From Actinomycetota bacterium (lineage in GTDB: Bacteria > Actinomycetota > Thermoleophilia > Gaiellales > Gaiellaceae), in NCBI GenBank assembly GCA_013813345.1, contig JACCRW010000162.1, positions 1 to 9,234 of the forward strand: 9,234 bases of DNA, written 5' to 3'. Made by a program: the position numbers and the translations under genes. Shown here in pieces: positions 1 to 7,227 of this stretch. How positions within the stretch are numbered: position 1 is the first letter of the stretch; each line of letters opens with the position of its first letter. A model generated the notes under the pieces. It was not told the origin of the DNA and did no database searches. It worked only from the letters and a program-made list of their open reading frames with translations.

Positions 1-273
1 GCGCTGCGTCTCGGTTTCGCGCTTGGGCGCCAGGCCGCGGACCTCGATACCGTGATCCTCGGCAACGGCTTCGAGCCCTTCCGATTGTTTCTTCTCGTTG
101 TTGAACCAGAGCTCGATCTCGTGACCCCGCCTCACGAGCTCTTGCAGCACAGAATCGAAGTAGCGAAGGTAGCCGGGGTAGGCGAGAACGACCATGATCC
201 GGAACTGCTCGGGGGAATCCGTGGTTGGCGTCGTCGTCGCGTTCGCGTGGTCGAGAGTCACGAGCGGGATCAT
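1..273 (-). CDS. GT-B-like glycosyltransferase, N-terminal part (runs off the left edge)
   Basis: This is an open frame of 91 codons from an ATG at 273-271 down to the window edge, with no stop, so the C-terminal part lies outside. After about 23 polar residues rich in Thr and Pro comes a Rossmann-like first strand and helix, starting FRIMVVLAYPGYLRYFD and continuing to RRGHEIELWF. The same pattern (RI, four hydrophobics, a helix ending in RGH, then alternating hydrophobics) opens each of the three modules of the giant transferase at 2476-7227, so I call it a fourth homologue. It shares the PG.L..FD spacing with module B (HPGALLHFD) and looks closest to that one. It is divergent from the methyltransferase operon. 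No well-spaced ribosome site precedes the ATG (a GGAG lies 14 bases upstream), and the frame stays open upstream, so the start is likely but not certain. Donor and acceptor are unknown; the catalytic C-terminal half is not visible. Confidence 0.8.
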   Translation of the reverse strand, partial: MIPLVTLDHANATTTPTTDSPEQFRIMVVLAYPGYLRYFDSVLQELVRRGHEIELWFNNEKKQSEGLEAVAEDHGIEVRGLAPKRETETQR

Positions 274-377
274 GATAGAGGCGCAGGCTCCGCCCGCTCG
301 ACGAGCTCCGATGCGGCGGTTTGGGCGATTCTGTGATGCTGGCGGGTCGGAAGATGCTGCCGCTAGAGTCCGGCCCG
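274..377. promoter_or_regulatory. Divergent intergenic region, presumed promoter region for both directions
   Basis: This gap separates the minus-strand transferase start (273) from the plus-strand methyltransferase start (378, or 354 or 336 if an earlier start is used). It must hold the promoter of the left gene, and probably that of the four-gene operon. I see no convincing -35/-10 pair on either strand, no clear operator and no terminator. The call rests on gene orientation only. Confidence 0.35.
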
Positions 378-1469
378 ATGACCGTCGGAACACACCGCTC
401 TCCACGAGAGGAACTCCAAGCGCGCATCGCTCACGGTCGCTCGAGCCAGGCTTACGGAGCCTATGAGCGCGCTCGGGATTGGGTGCTCGAGGTGGGCGCG
501 TCCGGCTCAGGGGAACGCGCCGAACGACCGAGCGAGTACTGGACCGAGGAACTCGAGACGCTCGACTACATGCTCGACGCGTCGCCGCTCGTGGTCGAGA
601 AGCTGCGGCAACACACCTACACCGTCACCGGAATTCGCGCCTATGACTACCGCCGCGGCAAGAACAGCGAGCGACTGGCCGAGAAGCTCTCCGCACTCGT
701 GGAGCTCGGTGGGAGCGAGTTGCTTGTGCCGGAGGCGCCGGCCCTCGGCGGCTTCGGCTTCGAGATCGACGGCGCGCTCTACAACATCGACACGCTGAAG
801 TACTACGAGGCGATGATCGCACTCGAACGAGGCGCTGTCCTGGCCGGGTTCCGTCAGCCGTCTCGGCGGCGCATAGTCGTCGAGATCGGGCCTGGTTGGG
901 GCGGTTTCCCGTACCAGTTCAAGACGCTCTTCCCGGACGTGACCTACGTGCTCGTCGACTTGCCCGAGCTCTTTCTCTTCTCGGCCACCTATCTTCAGAC
1001 GGTCTTTCCCGAGGCGCGCATGGTGTTCCTCGACGACGCGCACTCGCTTTCGGGCGACGAGTGGCTCGACTACGATTTCGTCATCGTGCCGCATACGCAC
1101 GTCGACCGGCTGACGCCGCCGTACCTCGACCTCACAGTGAACATGGTCTCGTTCCAGGAGATGACCGCCGAGCAGGTCGATGGCTATGTTCGGAAGGCAT
1201 TCGAACTCGGCTCGCCGTTTCTCTACAGCCTCAATCGCGAGCGGTCCTACTACAACGAGGAACTCGAGAGCGTCACCGAGATCCTCGATCGGTACTACTG
1301 GCCGCGTGTCGTACCGGTGCTGCCAGTGGCCTACACGAACATGCTCGATCAGAAGAAGAAGGCGCCCAAGCCCCCCGGCAAACGGTCGGAGAAGGAGTCG
1401 AGCAAGCAGCCCAGGAAGCCCACGCTCGAGTACAAGCACGTCATCGGTACTCGCCGCGTCGCACCGTGA
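378..1469 (+). CDS. Putative sugar O-methyltransferase (NanM/TIGR04371-like)
   Basis: This is a 363-residue protein if started at the ATG at 378. It carries an SAM-binding Rossmann start at residues 166-176 (IVVEIGPGWGG), followed by FPYQFKTLFP and the acidic strand VLVDLPEL, which would contact the ribose of SAM. This EIGPGxGG and DLPEL pattern, with a helical N-terminal part, resembles the putative sugar O-methyltransferases found in surface-polysaccharide loci. The likely job is methylation of a sugar hydroxyl in the glycan, as decoration or chain cap; the acceptor is unknown. Residues 324-350 form a Lys/Pro-rich stretch (starting DQKKKAPKPPGK) just before the last strand (YKHVIGTRR). In-frame starts also exist at TTG 321, ATG 336 and ATG 354. 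I chose 378 because TAGAG lies nine bases upstream and the predicted first helix follows soon after. Its TGA overlaps the next gene's GTG by four bases. Confidence 0.85.
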   Translation: MTVGTHRSPREELQARIAHGRSSQAYGAYERARDWVLEVGASGSGERAERPSEYWTEELETLDYMLDASPLVVEKLRQHTYTVTGIRAYDYRRGKNSERLAEKLSALVELGGSELLVPEAPALGGFGFEIDGALYNIDTLKYYEAMIALERGAVLAGFRQPSRRRIVVEIGPGWGGFPYQFKTLFPDVTYVLVDLPELFLFSATYLQTVFPEARMVFLDDAHSLSGDEWLDYDFVIVPHTHVDRLTPPYLDLTVNMVSFQEMTAEQVDGYVRKAFELGSPFLYSLNRERSYYNEELESVTEILDRYYWPRVVPVLPVAYTNMLDQKKKAPKPPGKRSEKESSKQPRKPTLEYKHVIGTRRVAP

Positions 1470-2479
1470 GCTCTGCAGCCACTCCGGCTGTCGTCTTCGG
1501 ACTGCCTGTCTACAACGCTGCGGCCCGGCTTCCCGAGGCGATCGAATCGCTTCTGTCGCAGACGCACGCCGCCGTCTCGGTCGTCCTCGTCGATGACTGC
1601 TCGACAGACGGCACGACGGAGATCGCGGAGCGTTACCGGTCGCTCGACCCCCGGGTCAGTTACGAGCGGAATGAGACCCGTCTGGGCCTCACCCGAAACT
1701 GGCGACGCACGTTCGAACGCGCCGTTGCCATTCATCCAGACGCGTGCTACTTCGCCTGGGCGAGCGATCACGACGTCTGGCATCCGCGCTGGGCCGAGGC
1801 GCTAGTCGCCGAGCTCGAGCGTCGTCCCGAAGCCCAGCTGGCGGTTCCGGACGTAGCGATACTCGAGGATGAGTCGGTGCTTCGCTTCGCGCGGCCGAGC
1901 GGGGAGAGTGGTGACGCGACCGGGAGCGCTGCCCTTCGACGCGTCATTGCCAGCGGCATGCGAGCGGGCCACGGCATCTACGGATTGTTTCGGATCGACG
2001 CCGTACGGGCCGCCGGAGGCTTCCGCCACGTTCTGGCAGCCGATCGCCTGTTCCTCGCCGAGGTCGCGCTTCGCGGTCCGCTCCTGCGCGTTCCCGAGGC
2101 CTTGTGGTACCGACGGCTGACGGCGCCGTTCAGTCTCGAGCGGCAGCGGCGCTCATGCTTTCCGGACGGGAGCCCCCTCTACGCACATCTGCCGTGGTTC
2201 GTCGTCCACACGGCCGTCCTTGTCTGGGTGCTCGCGATTCAGGGCTCGGGACGTCCGCACATCGGCAGAGTCCGCGGACTCCAGCTCGCCGCCGCGTACC
2301 TGCAGATCACGCTCGCCGACACGGCTGCTAGAAAGACGCGCAGGAGGTGGAAGCGCTCACGAAAACTCCGCAAGCGTCTGAGAGGCGGGGCGCTCAGACG
2401 CGTACGCGCGGCGCAGCGGCAGACGCGACGCTTGCGTGGGCGGGGTGTCCGGTCTCTCGCGAGGCGGTTTCTCACGTGA
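1466..2479 (+). CDS. Family 2 glycosyltransferase with Arg-rich C-terminal tail
   Basis: This is a 337-residue GT-A enzyme that would transfer a sugar from a nucleotide-sugar donor to the growing glycan on the cytoplasmic face of the membrane. It opens with the family 2 start VVFGLPVYNAAARLPEAIES and the UDP-binding strand VLVDDCSTDGT at residues 40-50. A metal-binding DxD is at D101-H-D103 (WASDHDVW). The stretch at about 204-209 (LAADRL) could supply the catalytic aspartate. Residues 241-258 (around WFVVHTAVLVWVLAI) are hydrophobic enough for one membrane or interface helix. Residues 289-337 hold 24 Arg/Lys among 49 residues and no Asp or Glu. The GTG start at 1466 lies inside the methyltransferase stop (GTGA) and has no strong ribosome site, which suggests coupling. 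The same frame is open upstream to 896, but that part is a shadow of the methyltransferase. Sugar specificity cannot be read. Confidence 0.92.
   Translation: MSSAATPAVVFGLPVYNAAARLPEAIESLLSQTHAAVSVVLVDDCSTDGTTEIAERYRSLDPRVSYERNETRLGLTRNWRRTFERAVAIHPDACYFAWASDHDVWHPRWAEALVAELERRPEAQLAVPDVAILEDESVLRFARPSGESGDATGSAALRRVIASGMRAGHGIYGLFRIDAVRAAGGFRHVLAADRLFLAEVALRGPLLRVPEALWYRRLTAPFSLERQRRSCFPDGSPLYAHLPWFVVHTAVLVWVLAIQGSGRPHIGRVRGLQLAAAYLQITLADTAARKTRRRWKRSRKLRKRLRGGALRRVRAAQRQTRRLRGRGVRSLARRFLT
2461..2467 (+). promoter_or_regulatory. Ribosome binding site for the triple-module transferase
   Basis: GAGGCGG lies 8 bases before the GTG at 2476, inside the end of the glycosyltransferase 2 gene. It supports GTG 2476 over the in-frame ATG at 2347, which would overlap the upstream gene by 133 bases. 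Confidence 0.45.
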
Positions 2480-5400
2480 CGATCCCGTCGACCTCCGATC
2501 GCCCGCTCCGGATCCTCTTCTTCATGCGGGCAATCAACTACGGTCGGCTGTTCGAGTGCCTCCTCGAGAGCCTCCTCGATCGCGGTCACCGGATCCACAT
2601 CGCCCTCGATGTCGAGAAAAAGGGACGCGCAGGCGACACGACGCTGTTCGACGGCCTGGCTGCACGGTTTCCCGACTTCTCGTACGGGCCTGTCCCCGAA
2701 CGCCGCGACAAGGCCTGGGAGGCGTTCGCACGGGAGCTGCGCCTCGGGGTCGACTACCTTCGCTACTTCGATCGCAGGTTTGCAGATGCCCCGGCCCTGC
2801 GACGCCGCGCGCGCGAGCGGGTGTCACCGTTCCTGCGCCAGCTCGGCGACGGACCAGTCGTGGCGAGCGAGCGAGGAAGGGGGACGTTGGATCGCCTGCT
2901 GCGGTTCACCGATCGCTCGGTGCCGGTCGACTCGAACCTGGCTGCACTTTTCGACGACTTCTCGCCTGAGCTCGTGCTCGTGACCCCGCTCGTCGGCCTC
3001 GGCTCGCCGCAGGGCGACTACGTCCGGGCCGCTCGGCAACGCGGTGTCCCCACGTCACTGCTCGTCGCAAGTTGGGACAACCTCACGAACAAGGGTGTCG
3101 TCCGCGACCCTCCGGATCTCACGGTCGTCTGGAACGAGGCGCAGCGGCGCGAGTGCGTCGAACTGCACGGCCTCGACGCCGAAACCGTCTGCGTCGCAGG
3201 CGCTCATTCGTACGATCACTGGTTCGACTGGGCCCCGAGCACAACGCGCGAGGAGTTCTGTCGCAAGGTCGGGCTCGGCCCGACCCATCCGTACGTGCTC
3301 TACGTCTGCTCTTCGGGGTTCATCGCGCCCCAGGAGCACCTCTTCGTTCGTCGGTGGCTCGACGTCTTGCGCAACTCCGGACACGAGACGCTGCGTACGG
3401 CCTGTGTCATCGTCCGACCTCACCCCGCGAACTTCAAGATCTGGTCTGCAACGAGCCTGGCCGAGCCGGGTGAGACCGCGGTCTGGCCGCCCGAAGGCGC
3501 CTCGCCTACATCCGTCGCCGCCAAGAACGACTACTACGACTCCATCTACCACGCCGCCGCGGTGATCGGCGTGAACACGAGCGCGCTCGTCGAGGCCTCC
3601 ATCCTCGGGAAGCCCGTCCTTACCCTGATCGCCCCCGAGTTCCACGAGACCCAGGGAGGGACGCTCCATTTCGCCTACCTCGCGACCGAGAACGGGGGTG
3701 TCCTGCAGGTCGCCCGCTCCTTCGACGAGCATCACGCGCAGATCGTGGCCGCTCTGGACGACGAGGCCACCGCGCGGCGGCGCGCGGAGGGGTTCGTCCG
3801 CACGTTCCTGCGGCCTCGCGGAATGGAGGCCGCCTCGCCGAAGGTGGTCGAGGCGCTCGAGCGTCTCGCGACCGAGCCGGTGGCCACGAGCGGCGCTCAG
3901 GGCGGCGAGGCGGTCGCGCGGGCGATCCTCAGCCCGCTCGTCCACGGCCGCCAGGAGCTCGCGCGGCGCCGTCCGGGCCGTCGGCGACCGCGTCCCACCA
4001 ACCGGCACGTTCCAACGCGGCTTCGGATCCTCATCTTCCTCGACCACCCCGGGGCGCTACTGCACTTCGACGAGACGATCCGGAGCCTGACCCGAAATGG
4101 CCACCGAGTGCACGTCGCCTTCACGCGCAGCGAGAAGTACGCCGAGGCAATTGAGACCGTCGACGCCGCCGACTGGGGCATCGTCGTCCACGGGGACGCG
4201 CCGGTCCGCGACGACCGATACGCAGCTGCGGCTCGAGCGATCCGCTCGGCTGCCGACTACATCCACTATCTCGACCCGAGCCTCGCCCGCTCGGGCTACG
4301 CGCGGGCCAAGTGGCGCACGCTGGCGCAGCTCCCATCACCCCTCAGACGGCTCGAGGCACACGAGACGCTTCCGCGCCCACGGGTTCGGCAACTGCTCCG
4401 GACACTCAAGCTCCTCGAGAACGGACTCCCGAGCGATCCAACAATCGAGCGGTTCATCCGCGGCGTCGACCCGCACGTCGTCGTCGTCTCGCCCCTGATC
4501 GACAAGAACCGCAATCAGACGGACTACATCAAGAGCGCCCGGGCGCTGGGCATCCCGACCGCGCTCTGCGTCACGAGCTGGGATCACCTCACCATGAAAG
4601 GCTTCATCCGCATCGATCCGGATCGGGTGATCGTCTGGAACGAGACGCAGCGGACGGAGGCGATCGAGCACCACAACGTCGACCCCAGGCGAATAGCCCT
4701 CACCGGGGCGCAGCAGTTCGACCGCTGGTTCAACCGCTCGCCGAGTTCGTCGCGCGAGGACTTGCTTGCCCGGTTCGGATTGCAGGACGGCGCCGCTTTC
4801 CTGCTCTTCGTCGGCTCGACCCGACAGAACCAGCCGTTCGCGGCTGAGCCCGAATTCACGCGGGAATGGCTCAGGAACATCCGCAGAAGCGACGATCCCA
4901 CTCTGCGCGATGCCGCGGTGCTGATCCGGCCGCACCCGAGCGCGCTCGAGCGGTTCGACGAGGCCGACTTCTCCGAGTTCGGCAACGTCGCCGTCTGGCT
5001 GCGTGAGCACGCAGTCCCGATCGGAGCCTCGGATCGGTCCGAATACTTCGATGCTCTCTTCCATGCCGACGCGCTGGTGGGGATCAACAGCACGGCCATG
5101 ATCGAGGCGACGATTGTCGGGCGTCCCGTGCACACGATCTGCCTGCCCGAGTTTCGAGCCATGCAACACGATCTCATCCACTACCACTACCTGAGGCAGC
5201 CGAACGGAGGGTTCCTGCGCGAGGCTGCGTCGTTCGACGAGCACACCCGGCTCCTGAGCGCCGATCTCCACGCTCCCGAGGAGCGGCGGGCCGAGCGCCT
5301 CGACTTCGTGGCGACGTTCGTCCGGCCGCAGGGGCTCGAGGTCTCCGCCACCGCGAGGCTGATCGAGGCGATCGAGCAAACGGCGATGCTCGAGCCGCCC

Positions 5401-7227
5401 TCCGGCTCGCTCTCGCCCCTCGTCGCATACCCCGTTCGCGCGGCCGCTGTGGGCTACGGCGCCTACGGGGGGCTGCGGATCCGAGGGTTTCATGGTGCCA
5501 GCGACATGGCCGGCGCGGTGAGCTACGTGTCGAGAGGGATCGCGAGGCGACTGCTGGACAGCGATCGTTCGGTGCGTGGTGCGGTGCCGATCGCCGTCCG
5601 AGCATTGAGCGAGGTTGGGAGCAGGAGCGATCGGGCTCGGCGTCGGTATCGCCGCACGCTGCGTCATCTGGAACCAGAGCCGCGGGAACCGCTCGACGGG
5701 TCGACGAACGGAGCGGCGACCGGCCCCCTCAAGCTCGTGTTCTGCATGCGCCATGCGAGCTACGTTCGCAATTTTGCGGCTGTCATCGAGGAGCTCGCCG
5801 AGCGCGGGCACCGGGTGCACGTCGCCTTCGATCGAGACGCGCGGTGGCTTACGGACGCCCACCCACTCGAGCCGCTTTGCGCACGGTATCCCGCTCTTAC
5901 CTATGGACCGGCTCCGAAACGGAAGAAGAGGCGGATCAAGAAGGTCGAGTCGATTCTCCGCAAGTCGCTCGACTACTTGCGCTTCCTTGGCCCGGAGTTC
6001 GACAGTTCGCCGGCGCTGCGCTCCCGCGTCGCGGCGAATGCGCCGAGACGCGTTCGTGCGTTCGAGCCTCTCCTCAGGCGAGAACGCCCACGGGCGATTG
6101 TCGGACAAGGAATGGGTCTCGCCGAGCGGGCAATCCCACCGCATCCCGCGCTCAGGCGATTCGTCGCCGAGCAGCGCCCGGACGCCCTACTCGTCACGCC
6201 GCTGTTGCTGCTCGGCTCCGATCAGCGCGACTACGTGCGCGCAGCGAGCTCGCTAGGAATCCCGACCGTCGTCTGCGTCGCAAGCTGGGACAATCTCACG
6301 ACCAAGAGCCTCATGCGTGTACGTCCGAGCCTCGTCACAGTCTGGAACGAGCAACAGCGTCAGGAGGCGATTGAGCTCCACGGTGTCCCCTCGGCGCGGA
6401 TTGCTGTGACGGGAGCGCATTCGTACGACCACTGGTTCGACTGGCAACCGTCAACCTCCCGCGAGGTGTTCTGCCGCGAGATCGCACTCGACCCGGACGA
6501 GCCGATCGTGCTCTATCTCTGCTCGTCGAAATTCATCGCCCCGGACGAGGCGGCGTTCGTCCTCCGCTGGCTCGATCGACTGCGCGATCACGGTGGAACG
6601 CTCGCGCGCGCCGGCGTCATCGTCCGGCCACATCCCCAGAACGCCGAGCAGTGGCAGGACGTCGACCTCTCGACCAGGGAGCAGGTCGCCGTCTGGCCCA
6701 GGGCCGGAGCCGATCCCATCCAGGCCTCGTCGAAGAACGACTTCTACGACTCTCTCCATCACAGCCACGTGGTTGTCGGCATCAACACGAGCGCCTTGAT
6801 CGAGAGCGCCATCGTCGGTCGACCCGTTCTCACCGTGCTCGCGCCGGAGTTCTCCGCAACACAGGAGGGCACCCTTCACTTCGGCCACCTCGCGCACGGT
6901 GACGCGCGGCTGCTCGTGGTCGCGAGCACGCTCGATGAGCACTTGGAGCAGCTCGCCGCCGAGCTGTCCGAGGGGAGCGCGAAGGGCGACTTCGGTCCCA
7001 ATGAAGCGTTCCTGCGCCGCTTCGTGCGGCCCCATGGCTTGGCACGCCCCGCCGCGCCGATCCTGGCGGATGCGATCGAGCGGGCCGCGCGCGGGCTCTC
7101 CTTGGAGCCCCAAGCCGTCTCTCCTCGTGTTCGGGGCGACGTTACGGAGGAACGGGACGCCGGAGCGTCCGTCCAGCAGGTCGATCGCCGACCTCGAAAC
7201 CGCGGCGTCAGCGTGAAGGACTCTTGA
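2476..7227 (+). CDS. Giant protein of three tandem GT-B-like transferase modules
   Basis: One uninterrupted frame encodes 1583 residues. It contains three homologous modules, at about 11-489 (A), 516-983 (B) and 1085-1552 (C). Each has the same ordered motifs: an N-terminal Rossmann strand (RI..F), DY[LI] (93, 594, 1166), SWD[NH]LT (W200, W702, W1271), VWNE (W219, W721, W1290), GA[HQ] (242, 744, 1313), RPHP (H316, H820, H1386) and G[VI]N[TS]..[LM][VI]E (E373, E877, E1443). Spacing from RPHP His to the last Glu is exactly 57 residues in all three. The late His and Asn/Glu motifs recall GT-B enzymes such as KpsS-type capsule transferases and TagB/TagF-like polymerases, but I cannot name the exact family. 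There is no signal peptide or membrane segment, so it is probably a cytoplasmic or peripheral membrane protein. It is likely to add sugar or glycerol-phosphate-like units; donor and acceptor are unknown. The GTG start overlaps the previous stop (GTGA). Confidence 0.92.
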   Translation: MTIPSTSDRPLRILFFMRAINYGRLFECLLESLLDRGHRIHIALDVEKKGRAGDTTLFDGLAARFPDFSYGPVPERRDKAWEAFARELRLGVDYLRYFDRRFADAPALRRRARERVSPFLRQLGDGPVVASERGRGTLDRLLRFTDRSVPVDSNLAALFDDFSPELVLVTPLVGLGSPQGDYVRAARQRGVPTSLLVASWDNLTNKGVVRDPPDLTVVWNEAQRRECVELHGLDAETVCVAGAHSYDHWFDWAPSTTREEFCRKVGLGPTHPYVLYVCSSGFIAPQEHLFVRRWLDVLRNSGHETLRTACVIVRPHPANFKIWSATSLAEPGETAVWPPEGASPTSVAAKNDYYDSIYHAAAVIGVNTSALVEASILGKPVLTLIAPEFHETQGGTLHFAYLATENGGVLQVARSFDEHHAQIVAALDDEATARRRAEGFVRTFLRPRGMEAASPKVVEALERLATEPVATSGAQGGEAVARAILSPLVHGRQELARRRPGRRRPRPTNRHVPTRLRILIFLDHPGALLHFDETIRSLTRNGHRVHVAFTRSEKYAEAIETVDAADWGIVVHGDAPVRDDRYAAAARAIRSAADYIHYLDPSLARSGYARAKWRTLAQLPSPLRRLEAHETLPRPRVRQLLRTLKLLENGLPSDPTIERFIRGVDPHVVVVSPLIDKNRNQTDYIKSARALGIPTALCVTSWDHLTMKGFIRIDPDRVIVWNETQRTEAIEHHNVDPRRIALTGAQQFDRWFNRSPSSSREDLLARFGLQDGAAFLLFVGSTRQNQPFAAEPEFTREWLRNIRRSDDPTLRDAAVLIRPHPSALERFDEADFSEFGNVAVWLREHAVPIGASDRSEYFDALFHADALVGINSTAMIEATIVGRPVHTICLPEFRAMQHDLIHYHYLRQPNGGFLREAASFDEHTRLLSADLHAPEERRAERLDFVATFVRPQGLEVSATARLIEAIEQTAMLEPPSGSLSPLVAYPVRAAAVGYGAYGGLRIRGFHGASDMAGAVSYVSRGIARRLLDSDRSVRGAVPIAVRALSEVGSRSDRARRRYRRTLRHLEPEPREPLDGSTNGAATGPLKLVFCMRHASYVRNFAAVIEELAERGHRVHVAFDRDARWLTDAHPLEPLCARYPALTYGPAPKRKKRRIKKVESILRKSLDYLRFLGPEFDSSPALRSRVAANAPRRVRAFEPLLRRERPRAIVGQGMGLAERAIPPHPALRRFVAEQRPDALLVTPLLLLGSDQRDYVRAASSLGIPTVVCVASWDNLTTKSLMRVRPSLVTVWNEQQRQEAIELHGVPSARIAVTGAHSYDHWFDWQPSTSREVFCREIALDPDEPIVLYLCSSKFIAPDEAAFVLRWLDRLRDHGGTLARAGVIVRPHPQNAEQWQDVDLSTREQVAVWPRAGADPIQASSKNDFYDSLHHSHVVVGINTSALIESAIVGRPVLTVLAPEFSATQEGTLHFGHLAHGDARLLVVASTLDEHLEQLAAELSEGSAKGDFGPNEAFLRRFVRPHGLARPAAPILADAIERAARGLSLEPQAVSPRVRGDVTEERDAGASVQQVDRRPRNRGVSVKDS
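2506..3942 (+). other. Transferase module A (domain)
   Basis: Residues 11-489 of the triple transferase, from LRILFFMRAINYG to the SPLV at 486-489. All module motifs are intact (SWDNLT, VWNE, GAHSYDHWFDW, CSSGFIAP, RPHP, GVNTSALVE). It is clearly closer to module C than to B: the GAHSYDHWFDW block and the CSS.FIAP block are shared only by A and C. It is joined to module B by a short Arg-rich linker at residues 490-515 (around RRRPGRRRPRPTNR). Confidence 0.85.
4021..5424 (+). other. Transferase module B (domain)
   Basis: Residues 516-983, from LRILIFLDHPGA to the SPLV at 980-983. It keeps SWDHLT, VWNE, RPHP (H820) and GINSTAMIE (E877), so it is not obviously dead, but it differs from A and C in GAQQFDRWFNR and in GSTRQNQPF at the place of CSS.FIAP. 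Its start resembles the truncated minus-strand gene at 1-273. The linker to module C (residues 984-1084, bases 5425-5727) is about 100 residues. It begins with a Gly/Ala/Tyr-rich part and ends Arg-rich (RARRRYRRTLRH), then turns acidic and Pro-rich, and has no recognisable domain. Confidence 0.85.
5728..7131 (+). other. Transferase module C (domain)
   Basis: Residues 1085-1552, from LKLVFCMRHASY to SPRV at 1549-1552. All motifs are intact: SWDNLT, VWNE, GAHSYDHWFDW, CSSKFIAP, RPHP (H1386) and GINTSALIE (E1443). It has the same length as module B, yet its sequence is closest to module A. After it only a charged tail of about 31 residues remains before the stop (VTEERD to VSVKDS). Confidence 0.85.
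7216..7220 (+). promoter_or_regulatory. Ribosome binding site for the ABC-2 permease
   Basis: AAGGA lies three bases before the TTG at 7224. The spacing is short, but it supports the overlapping TTG start. A rival start is GTG at 7305, preceded by a GGGGGG run three bases upstream. Confidence 0.4.

Noticed and set aside
269..276. Palindrome ATCATGAT at the left gene's start codon
   Set aside because: Only 8 bases, isolated and overlapping the start codon; chance is enough to explain it.
507..1439. Open frame of about 310 codons on the minus strand opposite the methyltransferase
   Set aside because: The plus frame has a clear SAM-binding motif; the antisense product is a low-complexity shadow.
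2347..2475. N-terminal extension of the triple transferase to ATG 2347
   Set aside because: It would overlap the GT2 gene by 133 bases and adds Thr/Arg/Ala-rich sequence with no domain; GTG 2476 has a ribosome site and the same 4-base overlap as the other genes.
3055..4047. Open frame of 330 codons on the minus strand opposite module A
   Set aside because: Shadow of module A with no motifs of its own.
4336..6144. Open frame of 602 codons on the minus strand inside the triple transferase
   Set aside because: It is antisense to modules B and C, which carry conserved motifs. Its product is rich in Arg, His, Asp and Glu without recognisable motifs, as expected for a mirror frame in GC-rich DNA.
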